A stretch of 64,000 nucleotides of DNA from Celoporthe dispersa (taxonomy: Eukaryota > Ascomycota > Sordariomycetes > Diaporthales > Cryphonectriaceae), in the NCBI GenBank assembly GCA_016584495.1, contig WAID01000004.1:2480001-2544000 (forward strand). The letters are read 5' to 3'. Both the position numbers and the translations under genes were made by a program. Each line of letters starts with the position of its first letter. Positions within the stretch are counted from its first letter, which is position 1. Shown here piece by piece: positions 44,866 to 57,239 of the stretch. Under the pieces are notes generated by a model. It did not search any database and was not told where the DNA came from. It saw only the letters and a program-made list of their open reading frames with translations.

Positions 44866-45608
44866 CTTGATTTCACAGGACGGAGACGAGAGCCGGAGGA
44901 GATGGTCAGTCTTTGGAGGGTCTGTATGAGAACTTCTTTCCTCATTCCCGGCTGGCTGGAAGTCATTGTATACTTTAAATATGCAGAGGATTGGACCGAG
45001 GTAGGCCGGTACGGCCTAGCATTGCTGGTCTTTCCCCGCATTGGGCGGTACAGCAGCACAACAGACTGCCTGCGTCAAGTAGTGAGGCTGCAGATTAGCC
45101 AAGGCATTCTTGCTTTGCCCGCTGTTTGAGAGCGTGAAGAGTCGGATATTCCACGCCGGAAAAGCTGTGCTTCCCTCTCTTGGCACTGGAATATCAATGA
45201 GAGATCAGGATCAGGCAGGCGTACTGTACTGTGTTTTGCTTAGGCAGTTAGCCCCTGGATGCGTCCTGCTCGGGGTCCAGCGGGGGCACTGTGCCACTGC
45301 GAGCCCCCTAAATCCAACCTCGGTCTACGCTCTATTAGTTACTAGCAGGACGGGGGTGCCCGCCCCTTCTTTTCACACAGTCCATACACAGGCACGTAGG
45401 GAAGGGGCTTAGGACCCTGGCTAAGTTCCATGCCTTACGTTTCTAGCGGGCCTGTACTTTCTCTCTACAATATCTCACAACAACGAAAACAACAAGGACG
45501 ACAGCCAGGCCGGGCACAAACACACACGCGCGACCTCCATGAGGACCCGTCGTTACCAGAGACACACCAGCACAGAAGTCACCTTTGCAGGACTCGTAGC
45601 ATCTCGAG
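44866..45608. other. Divergent spacer SDR / CSN8-domain gene
   Basis: About 740 bp holding both promoters. No gene supported. Confidence 0.5.
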
Positions 45609-46615
45609 ATGCCCGCGAGAGGCCCATCAGCGCCATGGCAGCGGCTCAAGCCTGTCGATATGGATCCCCTCGAGTCCATGGGACTCCCCTCCAAGGGCGA
45701 GACCAGGTAATGCGATGCCACCAGGCGGTCCTCCTTCGAGGTCATCCGAGGCGCTGCAGTGGCTGACGGCATCGTCTCAGGTTGCTCGACCACAAGGCCC
45801 AGGAGCGCTACTATACCAAGATCGTTGAGCGTTACCTAAGCTTCTGCTCCGACGCCGGCGATCGGGCTGCCCTCCTCGACAAGTTCGCTGCCCTCTCCGT
45901 CACCAAGGAACGGGGCAGTTCATCAGGGACAGACTCTGCGCTGTCTGCCGTTTCGGCCTCCACGGCCAGTACCTCCACTACAGCCTCCTTCCCGGCCCCC
46001 TTGCTCCCACACACCTCCAACAAGGAACTGTCCACCGTCTTGATGGCCCTTCGCAAGCTGCGCGAGGGCATCGTCGCCTCCAACCGGATCGACGACTTCG
46101 CAACCCAGGCATACCTGTTCTGCGTTCGCACTGCCATTCTCGTCAAGCATCCCGAGAGTTACCACCCTGCCATCCTTCATCTCCTGCGCACCATACACCC
46201 CAGGCATCCCCTGACCACCTTCGAGCTGCGCGAGGTTACCGGCTACCTGGTCCTGGACGCTGCATGCCGACGAGGTGACCTGGCTGAGGCCATGGCCCTC
46301 CGCAGCCGCTGTAGGCTGCACGACCCCAAGATTGACAGCATCCTCCGCGCCCTGGTACGCGACGACTACATCGCCTTTGGTCGCCTGCGGAGGAGCATCG
46401 ACGGCCACAAGGCCAAATTTCTTGAGTTCTGCGATGACACCATGCGGCGGCACACCCTCAAGTGCTTCGGTCGTGCCTACCTCTCTGTCGACCTGGACTT
46501 CCTTGAGTTAGCTACGGGATTCACATTCTCGCAGCTGGTTGAGAAGGAAGGCGTTGGCTGGCACTCGGACGGAACCAAGGTCATCATTCGCAGCATCAAG
46601 GGACGTTCGGCGTGA
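45609..46615 (+). CDS. CSN8/PSMD8/eIF3k-domain protein
   Basis: Helical scaffold-domain protein resembling subunits of the PCI complexes (COP9 signalosome, 26S lid, eIF3). Exons are 45609-45706 and 45781-46615, 310 residues; the short 5' exon reads WQRLKPVDMDPLESMGLPS, then GETR-LLDHKAQERYYTKIV across the junction. A Ser/Ala/Thr-rich insert (about residues 70-100) precedes helical repeats with HPESYHPAILHLLRTIHP and YLVLDAACRRGDLAEAMALR. The C-terminal winged-helix part has FLELATGFTFSQLVEKEGVG. Which complex it joins cannot be told from the sequence. The start could instead be the internal Met of MDPLES, since conservation of the first 17 residues is from memory only. Confidence 0.75.
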
Positions 46616-49600
46616 AGACCAGACACCGGACGAGCCTCGACTTCTGGTGAGTCCTCTCTAAACGTCAGCAGAAAAGAGGTACGGCCATGCATTACTCTGA
46701 GCTTTTAGCGGTGCTCTGTAGATGATACTGCTGCCAAAGAAATCTCACCTACGATTCTTGGTGTCCACACCCCTTATGCCCTTCCAGCACACCCCGCGCC
46801 CGCTCGCCTGTCCTTCTTTGGATGACCGTCCCCTGGCCCACTGCAATGGCTGCTCCGGGGCTAGGACGCTCCCGCCCACAACATCGGCGCTGCCTCCGCT
46901 ATCTTTTCGATATCTTTCGTCGTCCCTGCTTTTCCTGCTTCAAAGCTTTGTGCGCAGCCTTCCATGTTAACTTCATCATTCTCCTAGAGCATCTTTGTCG
47001 ACCGTTGTCAAGTACGATTATCTAGGTCTTCTGAGGCCGCTGTCCACTCATGAACCAACATACTCCCGGCGTGGCAAATGGTAATGTTCAATATCTGTAA
47101 ACAATTCTGAAGGGTTAGATATACTAAGACTTGGACAGGCGCATCTTTAACATGACGATGGTTTAGTGACACTTGTCGTACGCAATGATCTTCCCACTAC
47201 TACCTCCCATGGAGTGGACGGCAGCATGTACTCCGCTATGCAGGTAGACCGAGTGGTCAATGTCTTGCAAGAAGCCAATGAGCGCGGGAATGCTTCCTAA
47301 CAAAGGGGGAACAACCTCGCCGCGAGCCCATTCCCGACTGCCCTCGAGACAGGGCAGGAACACGGTCTCAGGCGAGGCAGGGTGCAGCAAGCGTATCTCA
47401 CAGCGCCCTCGGCTTTCTACGCATGCGTTTCCCAGGCACCGCCGAAAGCAACCATAGCACTACACATAAGTCAGTCTTATTCAATTTTCCAAGTACTTTG
47501 AACCCAGAGATGAATATCCATGATCCAAAAGGCCATGGAGATGCGACGATGAAATCAGGAAGAGAATATGACGGATCTGAGGCTGGTGTTCCACACCTTG
47601 CATCGAACTGGCCGCATACTAGATGAAGGCGACAGAGACACTTACATATTCAGCCCCACCCTTCCCCTATTCTGGATCTCGTGGAATTTTCCCAAGCTTC
47701 GGTCCCCAGCACATTCCCTCTTGATGCTCCCCTTCAGCCTCTGTCTGGTCCCGCTCGGGCTTGAGGCGTCAGCTTGCGCAGCGTTGGCACCTTTCCTGCC
47801 AACCAGGTCATCTCTCCTAGAGTCTGCGCGTCGACCAACCCCCATACCAGGGAGAAAGGGGCACAAATAACGTATACTCAAGACGGTCATCACGAGTCCG
47901 TGTCTGACGTCGGTTGTCGACAAGTGTCGACCGTTGAATTGGGAAGCAAAGTGAAAGGACGATGAAGATATTGCACAACAAGGACAGCCAAGCCAAGATA
48001 GCTGTGGACAACATCAAGGAAAGAAGAAAGAGGAAGGAAGAATCTTGAGAAGCGCGATGACACCTCTCAAACGCCCTGAAGGGTACATGATTTCTTTCCG
48101 CTGGCTGGCATCGACCGTTGCTTGTTTTGATATCATGAAGCTGCGGAAATCCTTCACCAGACACATCTGCTTCTGTCATACGAGCCGATCCACCCTCCCC
48201 CCTCCCCCCCCCAACAAACAAAGCGATCCGGTCTGTCACCACTTCCCGAGGCACTGGACGCTCTCAGCTTGGGTCCATCCGATACAAGAGGACTCGCCAC
48301 CTCAGCGTTCAGTCACAAAGACCAGTGTCAAGATTCATCACACAGGAGGAGTGTCTCTTGTCCGAGAAAAGGGGGGTGTGACGGTATCCATACTGAGATA
48401 CGGGCAAGTATGCCGTTGTCAACCTCAACTAAAGTCTCTGATTCATGCCAGCAGACGGCGGGCTCGTATCGGTAAGGTTGAGGGGCTGAGTATGGCTTGA
48501 CAAAAGGCGGAGAGAGAGCTTGACATCAAGTTGGCCGATCTCTCGCCCCCTCTGGCTCTTGTTTCCAAGCACCCGTGTCTGCACATGCCATTTCGCGCCT
48601 GCTTGTGCTGGTCTACCATCGTGCTCGTGACGGCTTTGAGTCCACTCATTGTTGGTCGCAAGCCGTGCTCACAAGAGAGGTGGCTGGGTTCAGGATGATC
48701 GTGCCCTGGAGCTCCGGGCTATGCCTCTTGTTGTTCGGAGGCTCCGGGCCATGTGATGGTTTCATTGACATTGATAATGACGGGCTAATGATGTAGGGCT
48801 ATGGAGATCACAAGATTTTGCACTTAGTCTCAACGTTCGGTTGCAAACGGCTTGTGGAAAGAGGCAGCCGATACTTGTTGCCTTTGCCAAGTCATAGTCC
48901 TGTACAGGCGGAGAGCATTGGATCACATACCTATGACTACTGTGGGTATCGAGCCTCCGCGAATTCGAGGCTCTGCTGATAACGCATGTATGCCTGATTC
49001 TTCTATGTATAGCCCGTCGTTATCAGCCAACGCCCCTACGCCTTCTGGCCTACACATGCATATTTGAGTAGGTCAGACTGACGTGAAAGCTACGACCTAT
49101 CGATCCTCAAAGCTGTCGCACTGAAAATACTTGTTACTACCTTGACACTTGTCCTGGTCTGATCTGAACATTCGTTTTTACGAATAGTGGGAGGCTAGTA
49201 TAGGGAACCATCTAGAATCGTCCAATTGTTGCGGGGTTGAAAGCGTCATGCCATGGACGAATTGTCGTTGGCAAGAGGCTATAAGCATGGTTTAAGCGAC
49301 AAGACACGTAGAAAATCCTCCGTCTCATATGACACGTGATATTTATCCCGCTAGCATTGATCAACGAGGCGCTTATACGCGTCGTCTTAACATGGAGGAT
49401 TACCTATTACCTAGAGGAGCAAACGTTTTCATTCACATCAAGTAGGTCGTACGACGGCGGCCATGAATAGTTATGCCTTAGAATGGCATTATCTTAACTA
49501 GGCATAGTTGCTCTGACTTACAACAAGACTGAGCCACGCGGTTGTGTTAGTGAGCGGTCTAAGGGAAATGCTTGATTTCGTTCGTTCATAAAGGGTTCAC

Positions 49601-50840
49601 AACAACAAATTGTAAAGGTCGACTCGCCATGACAATACGACCATCACGTCACTAAACCTATTAATGAACCTCTATCTCAATGACTTAGAAAATTAATCAG
49701 CTTTACTAAGCAACGTTTGCAGTTCTATTCTGGCCATCGTAGAACATGATAGAATATGATAGTCACGATCAGCTGTCGTAAAGAGGACACTAACAAGAGC
49801 CCGTCCTGCCGCCCTGTCCTTTGGTGGCATCGCAAGAATACAAAGTCGCCGTGAATACCATGGCTAGTAAGTAGACGTCAAGACTTCTAAAGTAACGGAT
49901 TGCGGACTAGTTGGAGTAGAGCTGCGAAGCCATGCCGCATAAATACGCTCTCCTCCATCCGTGGATTTCAATTTTTTGCCCTCTTCTCGATTATCTCATG
50001 CGGCCATAGTCCGCAAACGAGGGAAGTTAGACCTGAGCAAGGTCAGCCTTTTCCCCCCCTTCAATCTGCCCACCCTCCTTCTAAAGTCTATGTTGCTGCC
50101 TCTCTTTACAGAAATACACGCATAAGGCATACCCTCAGGCCTTCGTCGTCGCATTTACTTGGCCTCTAGAGGATACCTCCTCTCGCCTTTAACATCTACC
50201 AGTCATCTATGAGCGCCGCTGTAGGCTAAGTAGTCACCCTCAGCGCAGCCTTTGCCGACTACCAACGTCGTGACTCTCCTACAGACAAGGCTGAACTAGC
50301 TTTGCGTCATCGCAAAAATGATCACCAATGCGTTCCATCAGCTATATACCCTTATATTTCCACCCAGATTACGTCCCCGTTCATGAGAGCTTGAACTAAC
50401 GCTCCTCTTTGGAAGACTATAGGACAGGGTTTACATCACGACCCCCAGCTGGCACCATTGCTCAGACGAATGAAACAACGTAGATGTGTTATGATACACC
50501 TTCTGAACGAAGCCAGGGCTTATAACTATCACAAAAGTGGTCACCAATGTGATGACCTCGGCTTTACCCTGATATCTCCACACACCTATACAACATGCAG
50601 GTTCTGCCGCTTTTGCGGATAACACTTACCGGCACCTCTTCAAGAGTACATATGCGTTGATCGCATGTACAGGAGACTCTCGGGTATTGATTTTGGTTCC
50701 GGGTACATTTAGGGATGAATTCATGCTCGTCGAGCCACGTTCGGTCTCGTCCGTCCACGCTCGTTCTCCCCGGAAAAACGACATGCTTCTGCTGTTGGCC
50801 GCCAACCAACCTCTTTCGTGTCAGGCACCAGTTCTGCTAG
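46616..50840. other. Gene-poor stretch, part 1
   Basis: No gene supported over about 4.2 kb. A - strand open stretch at about 47457-47163 (98 codons, ending AYDKCH) has a coding-like look but no motif or start. A low-identity duplicated segment may exist at about 50290-50365 and 50500-50585. Confidence 0.45.
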
Positions 50841-51080
50841 AAAGTACTGCCCGTCTTCTCCGGACAGAACCAGATCATCGTCCTGTCTGACGGCAGCATA
50901 GGCGGTGAGACGATGCCCATCCGGTTTGAAACCTCTCAGACAGAAGCCCTCGTGTTCCAGCGCAGAGACGTGGCCGAGACATCCCAGCGATACGTCCGCT
51001 TCTTGGATCTCATCTGTCGAGCTGGCCAGCCCACCTCCCGCTTCCCGGAAAAGTGGGTGTTGGCTATGATGCAGCAGTAG
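50841..51080 (+). pseudogene. Orphan coding-like fragment, gene relic or lone exon
   Basis: An open frame of 79 codons between TAG (50838-50840) and TAG (51078-51080). It reads VLPVFSGQNQIIVLSDGSIG, then ETMPIRFETSQTEALVFQRR, ETSQRYVRFLDLICRAGQ and PEKWVLAMMQQ. Third positions are mostly C or G, as in the real genes here, whereas the surrounding sequence is not coding. It has no good start codon. The + frame just upstream (MLLLLAANQP, CQAPVLLES) could join it through a single base shift. I do not recognise the family. The overlapping - strand frame (50721-51161) is less convincing. Confidence 0.35.
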
Positions 51081-54000
51081 GCAGTCTCTAGGCTGCAATG
51101 CTTTCGAGACAGATGCGGCTCTGGCCAGGCGCTTTGCCAGAGATACCCAGCCTTGACTCATACTTGTCCTTTGTCTCTAGGGTGACCTCGAAACGCACAC
51201 TGGCTGACTGACTGACTGACTGACTGGCTCTCTCTTGGCTGCTCGATTTGTCTAGGAGCCTTACTCGAGCACACGTAGATCTTTCTTCGAGGACTGATTC
51301 TCGGTCCTACCGGATTCTAGCTGTTTCCCATTCATGAGTTATGTCTTAGCATTAGCACCTGGCATGAGAATGTTGAGTATTACAGAATTCCACCACACCT
51401 CCGGAGCCGTACACACAAAATAGATCAGTTCATTCTGTCGTACGTGATCAAATCATCGTCGTGATCTGTGGCACGATCATGTGAATGAAAGAGAGCGGTG
51501 GCTTCAGGCTATTAGGCCTAATTGGACTGTCAGAGGAAAGTGTAAATATCACAAAAACTAGATCTTACTAGATGCCTGACGAAGCACAAGATTGCATGTC
51601 TATTCATCATCACCAGAAGCGTTTTCTACCAAATTTCAACCCAACACGCATCGTCTTCCCTCCTTCGCATGACCTAGGGTGCATCTAGAGGTCACAAGAC
51701 CATAAATTTTAACGCCATGTTCTGCGCAATAGAAGAGAACAATACGCAAGGAGACTGGCTCACACGTTGATTCTCGAGATCTTTGTTCCACCTTGCTTTT
51801 GATTGGGCAGGAGTTTGGAGTCTTTTCACGTCGTATAGACATTATTTGTCATGATGCATTCGATGATCCTGCGATCACATGTTCTACCCAGGTTCCCACC
51901 ATCTCCCTTTCGAGCAGTCTCATCATGAATCACAATATTTCCAGATGAAGCAATAATTTTGGCGCGTGATGCGTATAGGCGTACTGCATTGTCTATAGTC
52001 TTCCTCAGCCAACGGTCTCCTCACGCCACTCATCACTCCAAGGCTCACCAACCCATACGAGCAAGCCTTTCGGACCTTTAGCCATGTCCGGATGGCTGAT
52101 GCTTGCCCGCCATTTCTTGACAGACCATGGCCTTATCACAGCCTCGTGTCCTACTTACAAAGACCAGAGTTCCCGGGTTCCGTCTGTGGTTACACCTGGT
52201 CCGCATCACTGACCCAGAAAAGAGAAGGTGGACAAAGCAATCCAGGTTTCGATTCATGTTAACCATGATTCATTATCGCATTCATGACAACACTCACTGG
52301 CTGCTATCCTCGGGAGACATTATCCAATAAGGGATCATGATTAATTCTGGGCACCTGAGAGTGGCAAGAACAGTTGGACCATCTAGAACCAGAGTTCAAG
52401 TCCCATGATCGGGTTAGTCACAACAGTGATAGCCTCAACAGGAAACGTGAGACCCTTCATGTGTATCTCGATCTGGTCAACGCGTCGGCCTTTGCATCAC
52501 CCAAGCCAGCTAGCAGACCACCCGACACTGCTGGTCACGGGCCAACTGCTCCCATCCAGCCTTAAATTCTCCCGCCACATCATTCCAGGAACCATTTGGC
52601 ACCTCTAGAGCCATGTCGAGCATCCTGACGGGCTGAACTTGCGCGTCTCTATGTAGCCACGGCCATCCCCCAACAAAGGAACGGTGGCTTGAACGTCAGG
52701 CTCAGCCTCAGCTGGATCTCCACGAAGCTACTTGGGCCCGAAAGGTCAGCGCTCTAGGCCGGGGCCAGAGGCCAGAACACCGGTCTCGACGGCTGAACGA
52801 GAGCTCCGTCGGTGTCGTTGACGGCTCGACATCACTACTTACAAAGCAGATCCCAGGGAGAAACCCGGAGCGCTGTCGACGGGATGGACCGCGAGACGAT
52901 CCGGAATCCGGATCTGTGCTAAAGCTCAACCGCCCGCTCCCGGGACCTCCGATGAGCAGATCTTCTCTCGGTGCACGGCCTGGAAGTGCCATGCCTCCGC
53001 CAGCGCAGGATGTTGTGGTCAGAAGGTCCAGCTGGTGCCACGGCTGCACCACAAGCACATCTTTGCCCTGTTCCGAAGTACACGCCAGACGGGGCCCGCT
53101 TCAGGATTCTAGACAGCGGTCCATACATCCATAGTAGTAGCTGCAGCGTCAGATAGAGCACGGAGCAAGTCTAGACGGTGAGGCAAAGCCAGAAAATACC
53201 ATGTAAAAGGGAAAAAAAGAAGAGTCATGGGGCTCTCGTGTCAGATTGGGCGAGAGGCTTCTCTGTGAGAGGGGTGGGGGCTGATCATCGCAGAGGAAAG
53301 TGGAACATCCCACCAAGCCAGCCAGCAACACTTCACCCAACCCACCAGCGCCCCACGAACAACAAAACACCCCGAGACAAGCAGCAGCCCACACAGTCAC
53401 TGCACGGTAAGCTCGATAGTATCGACTCGCCCCGCCGGGGCCCAGCAAAGCCCACGGCGACACGCATCAAGGTAGACCCCACGCCTCTGCAGGTGCCGCA
53501 TTCTGTTTGCCCCCTTCCGGAAGTGGTGGGTCTTGGCCACGACCCTCTGGCGCTGTTGATAAGTCACATCGAAGCGCCTGGGCGCTTCTCTGGAGCGCTG
53601 CCCTGAGCTCACCACTCACCGCCACTGCAAGAAGACCGCAGGTGCGCCCCAGTGAGCCCGTGGCGTTGGCTGTTGCGGCACCCCTACTATCTTAGGGCCC
53701 CCCTCCCTCCAGTGGCCCTACCCCGTCCTCCCAAGGCCGGAGGTGGAAAAGGGCATGCTGTTGTCGTCCGTCCCATGCACCTCCATTCATGAACCCAGCG
53801 CCCGTGCAGACTCTGTGGGCTCCACCGTGTTCTGGCTCTGCCCCGCTGCGAGCAGCAGCGCACGTCAAGCGGCCGGTTGCAGCCATCAGTCACTCTGGAC
53901 CATTCTTCAGATGATCCTCCGGCCCCAGTTGTTGGTCCTGTGTAGTACTCAGACACTCTTGCCAGGAGGAGGGTCATCCGACAGCTCACACAGAGGATCA

Positions 54001-57000
54001 GAGGTCTTGGAGAAGAGCCAGGCATTGGTCCGATTCGCCCGAGGCATCATGCAGTCCTGCGGACAACATGCATCCTAGTGTGCATCGTTGTCTAGCGGCC
54101 TGAAACCCCTGGGCCAGGCGGGCCGCGAGCCAGCGAAATCAACGTAAGCCAGCAGTGCAGGAGGACGGTCTTCTCCATCTCCCATGCTTCTTGGAGGGGA
54201 CCGCGTGCGTATAGCGGGATGCGGGTCGCCACCAGTCCGACCAGTAGGCGTCTTGTGCAGGCCGAATAGTCTGGTTGCGTGGCTTGCGCTCCATGCATGA
54301 GAAAAGCTACTATAGACATCCGATGGTGGTCTATCGCTGACACCGGGGTGAGACAGAGGATGGAAGGAATGAGAGGAAAAAAAAAAAGAAAAAAAAAAAG
54401 GGAGCCCGGCCTTGACACGAGGAAAACAACGCTGGAGGGGATGGATTACTGAACCTTTCAGCCACTCGGTCCTATGCTACAGCCATGCGCGAGAAAAGAA
54501 AAGAAAAGAAGCGTGCCCTAGGGCTTGGCGGCTGCATGTCGCGTGAGTATGGAACCCAACTTGCTTTTTTCTGCTTGTGTCCCGCCTTGGATGGCTGGGA
54601 GGGTTACCGTCTGCATCGGGGCTGTGATGCGACCTGACCGTCGAGTCCAACAGTCTTGCTGATACAGGCCGCCGTCACACGATACTATAATACTGTAGTA
54701 GAAGTAATGATCTGAAAACACTTCCAAAGGCAGGCTGTGGGTGGACCTGTGGTGTTGTAAATCATCTCGTTCATAGTTGAAAGTATACTTGAGATGAGCA
54801 TCTTTGCCTGGTGATGCTGATCTGTAATTTGGTGTACTGCATGTGTGTGCCAGTCTCTTAATGTGTGGCCGAAAGAGAAAAAAGAAAAAAAAAAAGATCA
54901 CGAGAGTCTCTTGAATCTGGTGTGTGGTGAGAGTACATTGGATGAGGTGTCGTCGTTGTGAATTCGTCCACATGGACGCCATTGTTCTTCCCACACGGGC
55001 ACTACTAGCTAGCCGTGCTAGCCTCCCCATTGAGCTGAGGCTCGTTCTCCCCTAGAAGGTTACTTACTACTCCTACAGCAATTAGCTTGCCTCTCACATT
55101 GTCACCCGCCTACTCTGTCTGGTACGATGGTGTAGTGAAATCCTTAAACCTCATAAACACTTTTCTTTCCCATTTTCCCATTTTCCAAATCTTACCGAAA
55201 CAAGCGCCACTCCTCTCATGCATGTTTTCCTGGAATCATTCATGCAAGCTTGGGTTGCAGGTCTGCCCAAGCAAGCACACCCACCCGCGCTCTCTGTCTC
55301 TCTGCCCCGAGCAAATAGGAAATGCAGAAGAACCCTCACGAGAGGAGTGCAGTAGTAATAAAATTATGCCAGTCTATGCATACACACACACTCACACACC
55401 TCCACCAGCCAGCCTCTCCCCTTTCCTGCCTACCAAACAATCATCTGAGCCAGTGGCCCTTTCTTGAGAAGGGGGGGGGGGTGTGGGCGATCACTACTAC
55501 TTTGGTATGACAGCGAGCCAAAACCCACCACCCACTCGCTTACCCTTTCCCACCCGCTAGCAACGCCCATCGTTTCCTTCGATGTGACTCTGGAAAAGCA
55601 GGGCGAAAAGTCTCCAGCCAATCAAACCCGCCACCCCTACCCAAGATTTTTTTTCGCCTTGCACATTTTACATCCTGCACATCAACGGTCCGGAAGGTGG
55701 TGTGTGGCCCTCCCACGGGAGTGGCCACGGCCGGACTAAGTCGCTCTGTGACCTTGTTCTTTCGGGAGGAGCTTGGCGTAATGTTGTGAGGGTGTGATGT
55801 GCAGGGCTCGGCGGGTCGCTGGCCTTCTTCTTCTCGGGATGATGAGAAGGGGAAGGGGGGGGGGGCTGGGACTGGCTGTCACCTATGCTGTGCAGTAAGA
55901 AGTGCAACTTTGTTGGTCGCCCCGGCAGATAGAGGATACGCTGGTGTACGTACGTGACTGGCGTTTTCATTGGGTAAGTGAAATTAGGAGATGTAACCAA
56001 CCATTCTTTCTTATTGTAAGACGACAAGAGAAAAAAAAAGAAGAAAAAAAAAGAAAGATAATTTGAAGGGTGCTGGCGAGGCCGGTTGGCGAGTTCCGAG
56101 CCCGTGAGGGTGTAATGAGACCGGGCAGGGAGGGCTTTGTGCAATAATTGTTGAAATCTCGATCGGGGGGGGGGGAGGTCACGATAGCGGTCTGGCGGTC
56201 TGGCGGGGTTTGAGCACGTTCTCTCGTCTGTCTCCTGGATGTATAGGAAACAAAAGAGTTGTTCGGTGGGCACGCCATGATCCGGATGGATGAGGACATA
56301 GGATTTCACAAGTTACTACTAAGACTATTCGTATGGAGGTCTCCACCATACAGGACGAAAACGGTTCAGGAGATGCTTGTTGTCCCAACGTAGTGGTCTA
56401 GTATATTTATTAACTGTGAGGTTCATCAAACCCTCAAACTTCCCTCCATGTTTTCAAAGCCACGCTTTACCGGCGGGCATTTGAGAGAATGCTTGATGAA
56501 ACGTATATTCAATAGGTGATCCGCGTGAGCGAGCCTTGCCAGTTTCCAATTGACCGGTATATATCTTCTAATTCCATCATCAAATATCCATAGCTCATCA
56601 AGTCTTCAAGATTTTGTCCCGCACCTGACCCAAATTCTCAGAACGCAGCTCTTGGCTGTGCGTGTAACGAAAGTGGTATCACCCCCTCAAGTCAGGCGCA
56701 AAGCTGTCTCTGTGCTTTTGACGCACCCAAAACCCATTCTCTATTGTCCTCGCGCCTCCATGAGGGTGGAAAGGTGACAGTTTCTGATCTCCTGGTCCAG
56801 AACTGCTGATTGAATCCTGGTCATATCCTTTGCGCCGGAACAATTTCGTAGTCCAAATGGCCTCCAGTTCTGTTGGTGATAATTCCTGTGCCGGCAGACT
56901 TTCCTTAAACCAACCTTTCCTGACTCCTCCCTGACGCAAATTCCTCAACTCCATGCTGAACAAGAGAATGAAAAGGAAGACATAGTAAATAGACAAGAAC

Positions 57001-57239
57001 CCAAAAGAAATAAATCCCAAAGACGACACAAGAAAAGTAGAGAATGAAAGCTTTGTACACTCGATTCCCAAGCCTCGCTTTTCAATCATCCTTCTTTTGT
57101 TCAATTTTGATTTTTTTTTTGAGAGTCGGTCAAGGAAACATTAAATCCGTAATGGTATGTTGTATACCTCTGCAACGAGGCAACCCTTTCGTACCAGCCG
57201 AACAACTGATAGAAGGTGGAAGCGAAGTAATTTTGACAC
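51081..57239. other. Gene-poor stretch, part 2
   Basis: About 6.2 kb without a supported gene, including the downstream flank of the kinase. It contains low-complexity tracts (CTGA repeat, A-rich runs near 54380, a G run near 55471) and many short overlapping frames in GC-richer DNA around 52.7-54.4 kb, none with motifs. Confidence 0.45.
51204..51226. repeat. CTGA tetranucleotide repeat
   Basis: About five tandem CTGA units in intergenic DNA. Confidence 0.8.

Noticed and set aside
47163..47457. Coding-like 98-codon - strand stretch ending AYDKCH
   Set aside because: No motif, no start and no partner exon found; kept only as a note.
50721..51161. 146-codon frame on the - strand
   Set aside because: It overlaps a + strand frame (50841-51080) with much better codon bias, so it looks like an antisense shadow.
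52381..52420. T-loop-like sequence (GTTCAAGTC)
   Set aside because: Flanking bases do not form a T stem or acceptor stem, so no tRNA is called.
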